Positions 6,502 to 14,299 of a stretch of DNA of 21,922 nt are shown piece after piece. How positions within the stretch are numbered: position 1 is the stretch's first letter; the number at the start of each line of letters is the position of its first letter. This DNA is from CBDUQI01 sp965369325 (GTDB lineage: Bacteria; Pseudomonadota; Gammaproteobacteria; Steroidobacterales; JBCBZW01), in NCBI GenBank assembly GCA_965369325.1, contig CBDUQI010000085.1:1-21922 (forward strand). The letters run 5' to 3'. The translations under genes were made by a program, and so were the position numbers. Under the pieces are notes generated by a model. The model worked only from the letters and a program-made list of their open reading frames with translations. It did not search any database and was not told the DNA's origin.

Positions 6502-8622
6502 TCAGACTTCCCCGTAACGGGCGCTCTCACCTACCCAGCGCTGGATCAGCGTGGCCGCGACTGCCGGCGCCTGCGCCATCAGCACCTCTGCCACCTGCTG
6601 CACCTGCGGCAGTAGCGACGCATCGCGCACCAGATCGGCCACCCGCATCTGCATTAACCCGGTCTGCCGCGTCCCCAGCACTTCGCCCGGCCCGCGCAGC
6701 TCCAGATCGCGATTGGCCACCACGAAACCATCGTTGGTCTCACGCATCACCCGCAGGCGCTCACGGGCCAGTTGCGACAGCGGTGCCTGGTACATGAGCA
6801 CGCAACTGCTGGCGGCCGCGCCCCGCCCCACACGGCCGCGTAACTGGTGTAACTGGGCCAGGCCCATCCGTTCGGCGTTCTCGATCACCATGAGGCTGGC
6901 GTTGGCTACATCCACGCCCACCTCGATCACCGTGGTGGCGACCAGCATGTCCACATCACCGGCCTTAAAGGCCTGCATCACCTGCTCTTTCTGGGGGCTG
7001 GACATGCGCCCGTGCAGCAACATGACGCGCAGCTCCGGCAGTGCCTCGCTTAACACCGCGCAGGTCTCCTCGGCGGCCTGCGCATCCAACACTTCGGACT
7101 CTTCAATTAGCGGACAAACCCAGTACGCCTGCCGGCCCTCACGACAAGCGTCGCGAATTCGTATCACCACATCGGCGCGTCGGCTCGCCGGCAACACCAC
7201 CGTCTTAACGGGCGTGCGCCCAGGGGGCAGCTCATCCAAAACCGACACATCCAGATCGGCATAAGCGGTCATCGCGAGGGTGCGCGGAATGGGGGTGGCG
7301 GTCATGGTGAGCTGATGCGGCAGCCGCTCCCCCGCAACGCCTTTGTCGCGCAGAGCCAGACGCTGATGCACCCCAAACCGATGCTGCTCATCAATAATCA
7401 CCAGCCCCAGGCGATTAAACTCCACCCCTTCGGAGAACAACGCATGCGTGCCCACGGCCAGCCCCGCAGTGCCTAACCCCAGCGCGTTAAGGCTGGCCCG
7501 CCGGGGGGCCGCTTTCATACGTCCGCTCAACCGCACCACCTCAACATCCAACGGCGTCAGCCACTGCGCAAAGCTGCTCAGATGCTGCTCGGCCAGAAGT
7601 TCGGTCGGGGCCATCACCGCAGCCTGAAAGCCCGCCTCAATCGCGCGCAGGACGGCGGCCGCCGCCACCACCGTTTTGCCGGCACCCACATCGCCCTGCA
7701 CCAGACGCAACATCGGGCGCGTGTCGGCCAGATCAGCAAATATCTCATCGATAACGCGCGATTGCGCGCCAGTGGGTGTGAACGGCAGATTGTCCATCCA
7801 ACGCCGCACCAGTTGTCCGTCTCCACGTAAAGCCAGCGCGCCCTCGTTGCGCACCTGCGCACGCAAGCCGCGCAAGCTCAGGTGGTGTGCCAGCAACTCC
7901 TCCAGGCTGAGCCGGTGCTGCGCCGGGTGCTCGCCGGCCTCCAGTGCCTTTAGATCCGTCTCGGCCGGTGGGCGGTGTAGCAGCTCCAGCGCCTCGTTGA
8001 GTGGCATCATGGCGCCCGGTAGATACGGAGCCAGGCAATCCTCCAGTGCCAGCGCTGGCAAACGCTGTAACGCCTGGGCGACCAGCGACCGCAGACGCCC
8101 CTGAGTGACGCCTTCGGTCACCGGATACACGGCGGTCAGATACGGTTCTTCCACCGGCGCATCCTGCTGCATCAGGCGATACTCCGGATGTACTATCTCG
8201 CGGCCGGCCGGGCCATCGCGCACCTCACCAAATACGCGCACAGCCAGACCACGAGCCAAGCTTGTCTGCTGCGCTTTGGAGAAATGGAAAAATCGTAGTG
8301 TGAGCGCGCCGGTGCCATCGCTGATACGCACCAGTAACGCACGACGACGACGAAACACTACCTCCGCGTGATCCACCGTACCCTCTATCGCCGCGCGCTG
8401 ACTGGGCAGCAAGCTGCCAATGGGCACCACCGCCGTACGGTCTTCATAACGCGCGGGCAAATGAAACAACAGATCGCGTACGAGGCGAATATTCAGCCGC
8501 TCCAGACGTGTGGCCAAAGCCGGTCCCACGCCGCGCAGCGCAGTGATGGCAAGTGCCTGGTCAGTGGCGGCGTTTTTACGCCGACCGGCGGCTGGTGGCT
8601 TGTGCTCGGGCCCGTTGTTCAC
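6502..8622 (-). CDS. recG: ATP-dependent DNA helicase RecG
   Basis: RecG is a superfamily 2 DNA translocase that reverses stalled replication forks and branch-migrates Holliday junctions. The 706-residue product has an N-terminal helical and OB-fold wedge region (about 25-200, beginning LRGVGPALATRLERL). Helicase motifs follow: I GDVGAGKT (310-317), Ia APTELLAEQH, II DEQH (411-414) and III TATPIPRT (441-448). The second RecA-like domain contains VATTVIEVGVDV and QLRGRVGRG, and the RecG-specific C-terminal region reads LRGPGEVLGTRQTGLMQMRVADL-like. The start is GTG at 8622, overlapping the ridA stop as GTGA, which suggests translational coupling. Confidence 0.98.
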   Translation of the reverse strand: MNNGPEHKPPAAGRRKNAATDQALAITALRGVGPALATRLERLNIRLVRDLLFHLPARYEDRTAVVPIGSLLPSQRAAIEGTVDHAEVVFRRRRALLVRISDGTGALTLRFFHFSKAQQTSLARGLAVRVFGEVRDGPAGREIVHPEYRLMQQDAPVEEPYLTAVYPVTEGVTQGRLRSLVAQALQRLPALALEDCLAPYLPGAMMPLNEALELLHRPPAETDLKALEAGEHPAQHRLSLEELLAHHLSLRGLRAQVRNEGALALRGDGQLVRRWMDNLPFTPTGAQSRVIDEIFADLADTRPMLRLVQGDVGAGKTVVAAAAVLRAIEAGFQAAVMAPTELLAEQHLSSFAQWLTPLDVEVVRLSGRMKAAPRRASLNALGLGTAGLAVGTHALFSEGVEFNRLGLVIIDEQHRFGVHQRLALRDKGVAGERLPHQLTMTATPIPRTLAMTAYADLDVSVLDELPPGRTPVKTVVLPASRRADVVIRIRDACREGRQAYWVCPLIEESEVLDAQAAEETCAVLSEALPELRVMLLHGRMSSPQKEQVMQAFKAGDVDMLVATTVIEVGVDVANASLMVIENAERMGLAQLHQLRGRVGRGAAASSCVLMYQAPLSQLARERLRVMRETNDGFVVANRDLELRGPGEVLGTRQTGLMQMRVADLVRDASLLPQVQQVAEVLMAQAPAVAATLIQRWVGESARYGEV

Positions 8623-8999
8623 AGCACCATGATGGCGTCCATCTCCACACGCGCCCCTTTGGGCAATGCGGCGACGCCAATGGCCGCGCGGGCCGGGTAG
8701 GGCTCGCTGAAGTACTCCGCCATCACCTCGCTCACTACCGGAAAGTCATCCATATTGGTGATGAAGACATTGAGTTTTACGATATCTTTAAGGTCGCCGC
8801 CGGAGGCACGGGCGACCGCGCGAACGTTGTCGAATACGCGACGCACTTGCGGCTCGAACCCGCCGTCCACGATCTGCATAGTGGCTGGATCCAGCGGAAT
8901 CTGGCCGGACAGGTACACTGTATTGCCCGCCTTGACGGCCTGCGAGTATGTGCCGATGGCGCCGGGCGCATCCGCAGTACTGATTACGCTACGGGTCAT
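8619..8999 (-). CDS. ridA: RidA family reactive intermediate deaminase
   Basis: RidA hydrolyses reactive enamine/imine intermediates released by PLP enzymes such as threonine dehydratase, giving 2-keto acids and ammonia, and acts as a cytosolic trimer. The 126-residue length is typical. Family residues are visible: SGQIPLDP (31-38), NVFITNMDDF (77-86) and PARAAIGVAALPKGARVEMDAI (102 onward), including the catalytic Arg (R104) and Glu119. The ATG at 8999 has AGGAG seven or eight bases upstream. Its last codons overlap recG by 4 nt. In many gammaproteobacteria ridA follows spoT directly; here an 8.3 kb block lies between them. Confidence 0.96.
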   Translation of the reverse strand: MTRSVISTADAPGAIGTYSQAVKAGNTVYLSGQIPLDPATMQIVDGGFEPQVRRVFDNVRAVARASGGDLKDIVKLNVFITNMDDFPVVSEVMAEYFSEPYPARAAIGVAALPKGARVEMDAIMVL

Positions 9000-9083
9000 T
9001 TTTTGCTCCTAGAGACTAAGGTTGGCATGGGCCCGCGCTGGGCGCTGGGTACGTTTCAGGCGAATTGTGCGCCGAAAGGCAGG

Positions 9084-9089
9084 TACAAT
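9084..9089 (+). promoter_or_regulatory. Possible -10 element for the PrsT-like gene
   Basis: TACAAT lies 50 bp upstream of the chosen ATG in the 139-bp divergent region between ridA and the TPR lipoprotein gene. It matches the -10 consensus at five of six positions. No good -35 box is found 16-18 bp upstream, so the assignment is weak. Confidence 0.2.
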
Positions 9090-9138
9090 CCAAACGGCTG
9101 ACAAGCGAAGCGCTCAACCACCGGCGGACGATAAGGCC

Positions 9139-11676
9139 ATGCGACTAACCCACAGTGTCTGCAATTTTGCGGCCGCGCCCGTGTGGCACTGGCCGCAGCA
9201 GCACCGCGCAATCGGCGCAGCAATGCTGTGTGCGTTACTCGGCGCCGGCTGCAGCGCACCGTCCAGCCCGGACGCCCGTCTGAGCGAGGCCATCGCGCAA
9301 ATCGAACAGGGCGAGTACCGAACCGCCAGCATCGGGCTGAAACTGCTGCTGCGCGAGGATCCGGGCGACACCGCAGTGCGGCTGGCACTGGCGCGCGCCG
9401 CGCTCGGTACCGGCGATATGCTGGCCGCCGAAAAAGAAATCCGCAAAGCCGATGTGCTGGGCGCCGGCCCGGATCAAACCCAGGCACTGCTCGCGCGCGT
9501 GCTCTTTACCCGCAATGCTTACCGGGACTTGCTGCAGGAAATTAATCCGTCGCTACTGCGTGAGCCCAGCATCGCAGGTGAGGTGCGGGCGTACCGCGCG
9601 CGCGCGGCGCTGGCGCTGGGATCGGTCGAGCAGGCGGAGCAAGAATTCGACCAACTGCTGCGCCTTGAGCTACCCACTGAGGTGCACCGCCTCAGCCTGA
9701 TCGGCAAAGCTGAGGTGGCACAGGCGCGCGGCAATATTGCTGGCGCCGAACAAATGGCGCGCGAAGCACTGGCGCGCGCGCCGGCCTCAGCACAATCGCA
9801 TCTGGTATTGGCGCGAGCGCTACTGGTGCAAAAAAAGTACCAACAAGCGCACGATGTACTGATCACAGGACAAGATCAGCAGCCTGATCCGGTGGACGGT
9901 TTTATGATCTTGGCCGGATTGATTGAGGCGCATCTGGGGCTTGGCGAGTTGGGCCAGGCGCGCGCAACCGCCGACCTGCTGCGCGAGTCGCGCCGCCAGC
10001 ATCCCATGGTGGGTTACTGGCAAGGGCGGGTCGCCTACCACGAAGGCGACATGGACAGCGCCATCGAACAGTTGCGAAATTCCTTATCGCAGTTCCCCAA
10101 CTATGCACCGGCGCAGACACTGCTGGGCATCGCCCATCTTCAGCGCGGCGATCTGGATCAGGCCCAGATGCTGCTGAGCACGGCGCTGGCTAACAACCCG
10201 CAGGACCAAACGGCCAAATCAGCACTGGCGCAGGTGCGTGCACGTCTAGCCAAGGCCGACAGCAACCGCGGCGCTGGCACTGACATGCTTGCCGATCAGA
10301 TCGATTTGCTGAACACCATGGCCCAACTATCGAGCCGGACGGATAACACCGAGGCCCGGATCGCACAACTTAACCAGCGGGTGGTACAGCACCCAAAGGA
10401 TGTTGACAGCTGGGTTGCGCTGGCCGCCGCACACGCGGCCGCCGGACAGCGCGAGCGCGCCGTACAGATCATCAACACGCTGGACCAGGCGCAGATAGAT
10501 CCCGCGCGCAAACAGGTACTCTTGCTGCTGGCACGGCATCAGCCGAAACAGCCACAAAATTCGATCGGCCAGATACGTAAGCTTGTCGCCGCCTGGCCAG
10601 ACAATGCGCCGGTGCAGGCCATGATGGCGCAGTTGCTCACCGACGCCGGCGTGCACGATGAGGCGCAACTGGCCTACGAGCGCAGCCTGGGTGTGCGCCC
10701 GGACCATCTGCCGAGCATTCTGGGGCTTGGCCGCTTAAGCGAACGCACCGGTGATTTTGCCGCCGCCAAAACCCACCTCAGCCGGTATCTGGCTACCCAT
10801 CCCACCGACCAGCGGGTGTTGCTCAGCCTGTCTCGCATCGGCGAGCGCGAAGGCAACGAGGCGGCCTCGGCCGAATACCTGCAACGTGCTCATGCGGCGC
10901 ATCCGCAGGCCCTGTTGCCGAATCTTGCGCTCGCCAGCCGCGCCCTTCAGGCCGGCGATCTGGAGCAGGCACGCGTTTACGCGCAGACTGCTAGCAAAGC
11001 GGTGCCTGGCTCCGACCGCGCATTTGCCCTGCTCGGCGAGGCCTACACGCGCCTGGGTCAGCCAGACCGGGCGATCGAAGCCTACCAGGCCGGGTACCAG
11101 GCATACCCCAGCCGAATGCTGGCGGTGAAGACCATGCAGGCCATGCTGGCGAGCGGTGACGCCAAGGCGCTGGAACCGGTGAGGGACTGGCTGCGACGCG
11201 AACCCAACGACATTGCCACCCGCACGTTGCTGGCCACACAGCTGGTAAATCAAGGCGAAACGGATGCCGCGATGCGCGAGTACGAGCAGGGGCTGAAAAC
11301 CCAGCCCGACTACGCCCCAGCGCTGAACAATCTGGCTTGGCTTTACCATCAGCGCCCAGAGCCGGCATCCAAACAACGGGCTATTGAACTGGCCGAACGC
11401 GCCCACTGGCTGGCACCGAGCCGACCGGACATTACCGACACCTACGGCTGGATTCTGGTGCAGGCAGGGCGGTTGGACGAAGGCCGAGCGCTGTTCGAGC
11501 AGGCCATTAGCGAACATCCGCCGCAAAGTATGCCGGACATCGCCTACCATCTGGCCGCGGTGATGCAGATGAAGGGCGAGCGAGAGGCGGCGCGCGCCCT
11601 GCTGGAAGCCGTGCTCTCAGGGGCTGGCGAGTTCTACAGCCGCGCCGAGGCGCAAGCCCTGCACGAGCAGTTGTAG
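9139..11676 (+). CDS. prsT: PrsT-like TPR lipoprotein of the XrtA/PEP-CTERM system
   Basis: This 845-residue protein resembles PrsT, the tetratricopeptide protein that accompanies exosortase XrtA, PEP-CTERM proteins and exopolysaccharide genes. Its function is thought to lie in envelope assembly or export and is not biochemically defined. An N-terminal hydrophobic segment ends in LLGAGC (Cys38), a plausible though not ideal lipobox (Gly at -3). The PrsT-like opening follows: EQGEYRTASIGLKLLLREDPGD and then GDMLAAEKEIRKADVLGAG. TPR units run to the C-terminus; the clearest are near the end (PDYAPALNNLAWLY, RPDITDTYGWILVQAGRLDEG). The ATG at 9139 is chosen because the lipoprotein signal begins there and AAGG precedes it; the frame stays open from 9022. 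The name rests on pattern recognition, and a generic TPR lipoprotein is the alternative. A PEP-CTERM gene follows on the same strand. Confidence 0.78.
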   Translation: MRLTHSVCNFAAAPVWHWPQQHRAIGAAMLCALLGAGCSAPSSPDARLSEAIAQIEQGEYRTASIGLKLLLREDPGDTAVRLALARAALGTGDMLAAEKEIRKADVLGAGPDQTQALLARVLFTRNAYRDLLQEINPSLLREPSIAGEVRAYRARAALALGSVEQAEQEFDQLLRLELPTEVHRLSLIGKAEVAQARGNIAGAEQMAREALARAPASAQSHLVLARALLVQKKYQQAHDVLITGQDQQPDPVDGFMILAGLIEAHLGLGELGQARATADLLRESRRQHPMVGYWQGRVAYHEGDMDSAIEQLRNSLSQFPNYAPAQTLLGIAHLQRGDLDQAQMLLSTALANNPQDQTAKSALAQVRARLAKADSNRGAGTDMLADQIDLLNTMAQLSSRTDNTEARIAQLNQRVVQHPKDVDSWVALAAAHAAAGQRERAVQIINTLDQAQIDPARKQVLLLLARHQPKQPQNSIGQIRKLVAAWPDNAPVQAMMAQLLTDAGVHDEAQLAYERSLGVRPDHLPSILGLGRLSERTGDFAAAKTHLSRYLATHPTDQRVLLSLSRIGEREGNEAASAEYLQRAHAAHPQALLPNLALASRALQAGDLEQARVYAQTASKAVPGSDRAFALLGEAYTRLGQPDRAIEAYQAGYQAYPSRMLAVKTMQAMLASGDAKALEPVRDWLRREPNDIATRTLLATQLVNQGETDAAMREYEQGLKTQPDYAPALNNLAWLYHQRPEPASKQRAIELAERAHWLAPSRPDITDTYGWILVQAGRLDEGRALFEQAISEHPPQSMPDIAYHLAAVMQMKGEREAARALLEAVLSGAGEFYSRAEAQALHEQL

Positions 11677-11794
11677 CCAACGGGATAGCCTTGACGGCCT
11701 GGGCCATGCCGGTTGGGTATTGCGTGCGAATCCGATGCCCGTCCCGCAAGGCGTCTACAGAGATCGCTCACGCCGAACCGGTGTTTCGCGAAAG

Positions 11795-11810
11795 TGTGAC
11801 ATCAGTTGCC
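11795..11810 (+). promoter_or_regulatory. Degenerate sigma-54-like site upstream of the PEP-CTERM gene
   Basis: TGTGACATCAGTTGCC resembles the sigma-54 -24/-12 consensus TGGCAC-N5-TTGC with correct spacing. TTGC is intact at -12, but the -24 GG is GT. It ends 91 bp before the ATG. Sigma-54 with the PrsK/PrsR two-component system has been reported to drive PEP-CTERM genes in some floc-forming bacteria. The broken GG makes this speculative. Confidence 0.2.
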
Positions 11811-11901
11811 GACGATTATGTCCAACATCGCCTAAACTTCGATCGTCGCCGTGCTTGTAAACGCAATCACGGACAGCATGAGCCCGAAGAAGGACACCCA
11901 A

Positions 11902-12615
11902 ATGTACCCAAGCAGAGTTCTGGTTTGCCTGTGTTTAATGAGCCTGTCGAGCGCCGCCCTGGCGGTACCGGTGACGCTCATCGACGAGGACTTCAATGCG
12001 GGCCTACCCACCGGGTGGACCGTCGACAGCAGCGGCACCGTGTCCTGGGGCATCAGCGGGGACGCCGGCAACGAGGCCAACAACTGGACCGGCGGTACCG
12101 GCTCCGCTGCATCGGCAAGCTCGGATGCTGCAAGCGCGGGCGCGTACGATGCTTCGCTCATTACCACCAGCTTCAGTCTGGAGAACTTCAGCTCCGCGTC
12201 GCTCGATTTTCTGGTGAACTATCAGGCCCTAGGCTCGGCTCCCACATCGGATAACTTTGATGTCGATGTGAGCCTGGACGGGGGCGCCAACTGGCTGACC
12301 GCACTCGCATTCGACGATGATGCGCCTGTGGGCGGGCTGTTTGTTGAAGACGGCGTGGCGGTTAATCTGGACCTGGCGGCTTACCTCGGTGAAAGCGATG
12401 TCACCCTGCGCTTTCACTACTACAACCCGGACCCAGACGCCTTTGACTGGTACGCGCAGATTGACGACGTGCTGGTCGCGGGCGACTTTATGAGCCCAGG
12501 CAGTGTTGCGGAGCCACCGAGCCTGGCGATCATGGCCTTTGGCCTGATCGGGCTGGGGTTGTGGCGCCGCCGCGACTTCAAAGGCAATCTGCCAGCCGGC
12601 GCAGCACCTCAGTAA
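11902..12615 (+). CDS. PEP-CTERM sorting domain protein with jelly-roll-like ectodomain
   Basis: This is a 237-residue surface or secreted protein. Its signal peptide (1-21, ending AALA) leads to a Ser/Gly/Ala/Asp-rich acidic ectodomain. The ectodomain resembles choice-of-anchor jelly-roll domains: EDFNAGLPTGWTV at the start, SLDGGANW in the middle and FDWYAQIDDVLVAGD at the end. The C-terminus is a PEP-CTERM signal: VAEPPSLAI (202-210), a hydrophobic stretch to residue 220 and an Arg cluster (WRRR, 221-224). The usual PEP motif reads AEP here. A 13-residue tail follows the Arg cluster, longer than usual. An exosortase would be expected to process it, but none is encoded in the window. The ATG at 11902 has AAGGA seven bases upstream and starts the signal peptide. 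The 3' end overlaps the convergent membrane protein gene by 38 nt. Confidence 0.85.
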   Translation: MYPSRVLVCLCLMSLSSAALAVPVTLIDEDFNAGLPTGWTVDSSGTVSWGISGDAGNEANNWTGGTGSAASASSDAASAGAYDASLITTSFSLENFSSASLDFLVNYQALGSAPTSDNFDVDVSLDGGANWLTALAFDDDAPVGGLFVEDGVAVNLDLAAYLGESDVTLRFHYYNPDPDAFDWYAQIDDVLVAGDFMSPGSVAEPPSLAIMAFGLIGLGLWRRRDFKGNLPAGAAPQ

Positions 12616-14218
12616 CCTCGGGCGAGCGCTCGAGGTAAAAAATCCGCTCCGGCGCGATACGCGCGCCGGGCACCTCGGCCAACGCAGCATCCACCGCCTG
12701 CGTATCGGTATGGCGGTCCTGCAAAAACACCGTGCGGCCCAGCGCGCCTTTGCGTGCCAGCAATGCCACCTCAAAGGCAGTGCCCGCGCGCGCGCTGTTG
12801 AACCCGCGCAAGTCCAGCAGGATCACCGGCGCCCGCTCAACCAGCCGATCGACTGTGAGCTGCCAGGTGTCGTCCTGACAAAAGAACTCGTTAATGCGGA
12901 ACCTTCCGTCCGGGTCGGCCGTGTCCTCCAACTGATTCAGCCGGCGGCTAAGATCCTCGTGACTCAATATAAACTGCTCGCGCACCCGGCGGCGCAGGAA
13001 CAACAGCAACTCGTGCGGCTCCAGATACTGCCTGGCCAGATCCGGCCCGGCCACCAGGTGGATGGGGCCGATGAAAGACCACCGGTGGGTCACGTCATCT
13101 AGCAACTGCGTAGTCCCACGATGACTTGAGAACACCCGCAGCAACAGCATGGCTTGCGGCTGCGCCCAGTCGCGTTGCAAGCGCAGCGCGCGAACGTAGG
13201 CAAGCACGGCAAGGATCGCCGCGAGTGCAATGCCTAACGACCAGCGCGAGAACATGACTTCATCATCATCCGGCGTGGTATCGGTGGCGAGTACCAGCGC
13301 CACGATGACAAACCAGAGGCCCATCTGCAGCTGACTTTCGCTAAATGCTTTATCTTCGTAAGCCTGGGTGAGGCGGCCAAGCAGCCCTAACCCGGCGCGG
13401 GTGATACCCCACACAGCAGCGATCCCTACGCACGTGATAACCCAGTCGACGTACTCGAAGTCGCACGGCTCAAGCACCTCAATCAACACGCCAGCCACGT
13501 ACAACGCGCCCAGCAAGGTCGCGAGATACAGCGACAATACAGGCACCACATTGCGCAGGCGGCGCCCGATCAGCGCCAGGTACAGGATCGCCACACCCAG
13601 TGTGCCCGCGCCCAGCAGCGCGAAGCGCTCACCTAGTGGCATCGTCTGATCCAGCCACACGTCTTCAACAATGAGCCCGATCAGTAACGCGAACGGCACC
13701 AATAGCAAGGCGCGTACGCGTTTGTTCGGTGACTGCAACAACGCAATCGGCGCCACCGCACCAACGCACACGATCACCGCGTAAAGCGCATGCCCCGCCC
13801 AAGCCTCCACCGATCGGATATCCGCCGACTCAAAAAACATGCCCGCGAAAGTGATCACGAGCGCCGAGCACATCGCGAATACGCCGGCAGCGACCAGCGT
13901 CGCCCGATAAGCGATATGTGCACGCGCATCTACCGTCTTAAGCAATGCGTCAACACCCGGTGCAGGCATGACGAGGGGCGAGGAGTGCGAAGCCGCTGGC
14001 GGTACCTGTTCCTGACGCTCAGGTGCACCCATAGACATGAGCTGCTGCACGCGCCGGTGGTACCGCCACAACACCACGGGCGCCAGCATCACAGCCAGAA
14101 AGAACCCCAGCAACACCATGCCGGCGAGATCGCTGTAGTCGTTCTCCTGCCGCACCCACTGCCAGCCAGTCGCGACACAGGCGGGCACCTCAGACAGCGC
14201 GCCAGCGGATGTTTCCAT
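12578..14218 (-). CDS. Polytopic membrane protein with cytosolic alpha/beta domain
   Basis: No named family is recognised for this 546-residue protein. Nine hydrophobic segments are visible (about 31-51, 104-128, 142-161, 168-186, 198-217, 226-248, 256-280, 299-312 and 324-343). A soluble C-terminal domain (about 355-546) follows. That domain has alternating strands and helices: LLLRVFSSHRGT, then GPIHLVAGPDLA, RINEFFCQDDTWQ, APVILLDLRGFNSARAGTAFEVALL and RTVFLQDRHTD. Its pattern of a hydrophobic strand ending in D-L-R, a Ser/Ala-rich loop and then a helix with Glu suggests a TIR-like or other Rossmann-type fold, by inference only. The gene lies 81 bp downstream of the Ser/Thr kinase on the same strand, so the two are probably co-transcribed. 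The ATG at 14218 is the first start; its ribosome-binding site is weak. Confidence 0.8.
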   Translation of the reverse strand: METSAGALSEVPACVATGWQWVRQENDYSDLAGMVLLGFFLAVMLAPVVLWRYHRRVQQLMSMGAPERQEQVPPAASHSSPLVMPAPGVDALLKTVDARAHIAYRATLVAAGVFAMCSALVITFAGMFFESADIRSVEAWAGHALYAVIVCVGAVAPIALLQSPNKRVRALLLVPFALLIGLIVEDVWLDQTMPLGERFALLGAGTLGVAILYLALIGRRLRNVVPVLSLYLATLLGALYVAGVLIEVLEPCDFEYVDWVITCVGIAAVWGITRAGLGLLGRLTQAYEDKAFSESQLQMGLWFVIVALVLATDTTPDDDEVMFSRWSLGIALAAILAVLAYVRALRLQRDWAQPQAMLLLRVFSSHRGTTQLLDDVTHRWSFIGPIHLVAGPDLARQYLEPHELLLFLRRRVREQFILSHEDLSRRLNQLEDTADPDGRFRINEFFCQDDTWQLTVDRLVERAPVILLDLRGFNSARAGTAFEVALLARKGALGRTVFLQDRHTDTQAVDAALAEVPGARIAPERIFYLERSPEVTEVLRRLADCL

Positions 14219-14299
14219 CGCAGGTCTACGGCTCAGCGCACGGTGCGCGTCGCCGCGTGGGGATGCTGGGCAGCAACCCCACTGGTCTACCCTGAACGC

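Noticed and set aside
6426..6530. Upstream extension of the exported propeller-like protein to 6530
   Set aside because: The signal peptide and ribosome site place the start at 6425; the extension would overlap the end of recG and has no protein-like character.
10735..11550. Long open frame (271 codons) on the minus strand inside the TPR lipoprotein gene
   Set aside because: It lies entirely antisense to a clearly coding TPR protein, shows no recognisable domain, and is the expected result of high GC with strong third-position bias.
11677..11720. CCAACGG...CCGGTTGG as a terminator after the PrsT-like gene
   Set aside because: The arms are imperfect, the loop is long and no T-tract follows.
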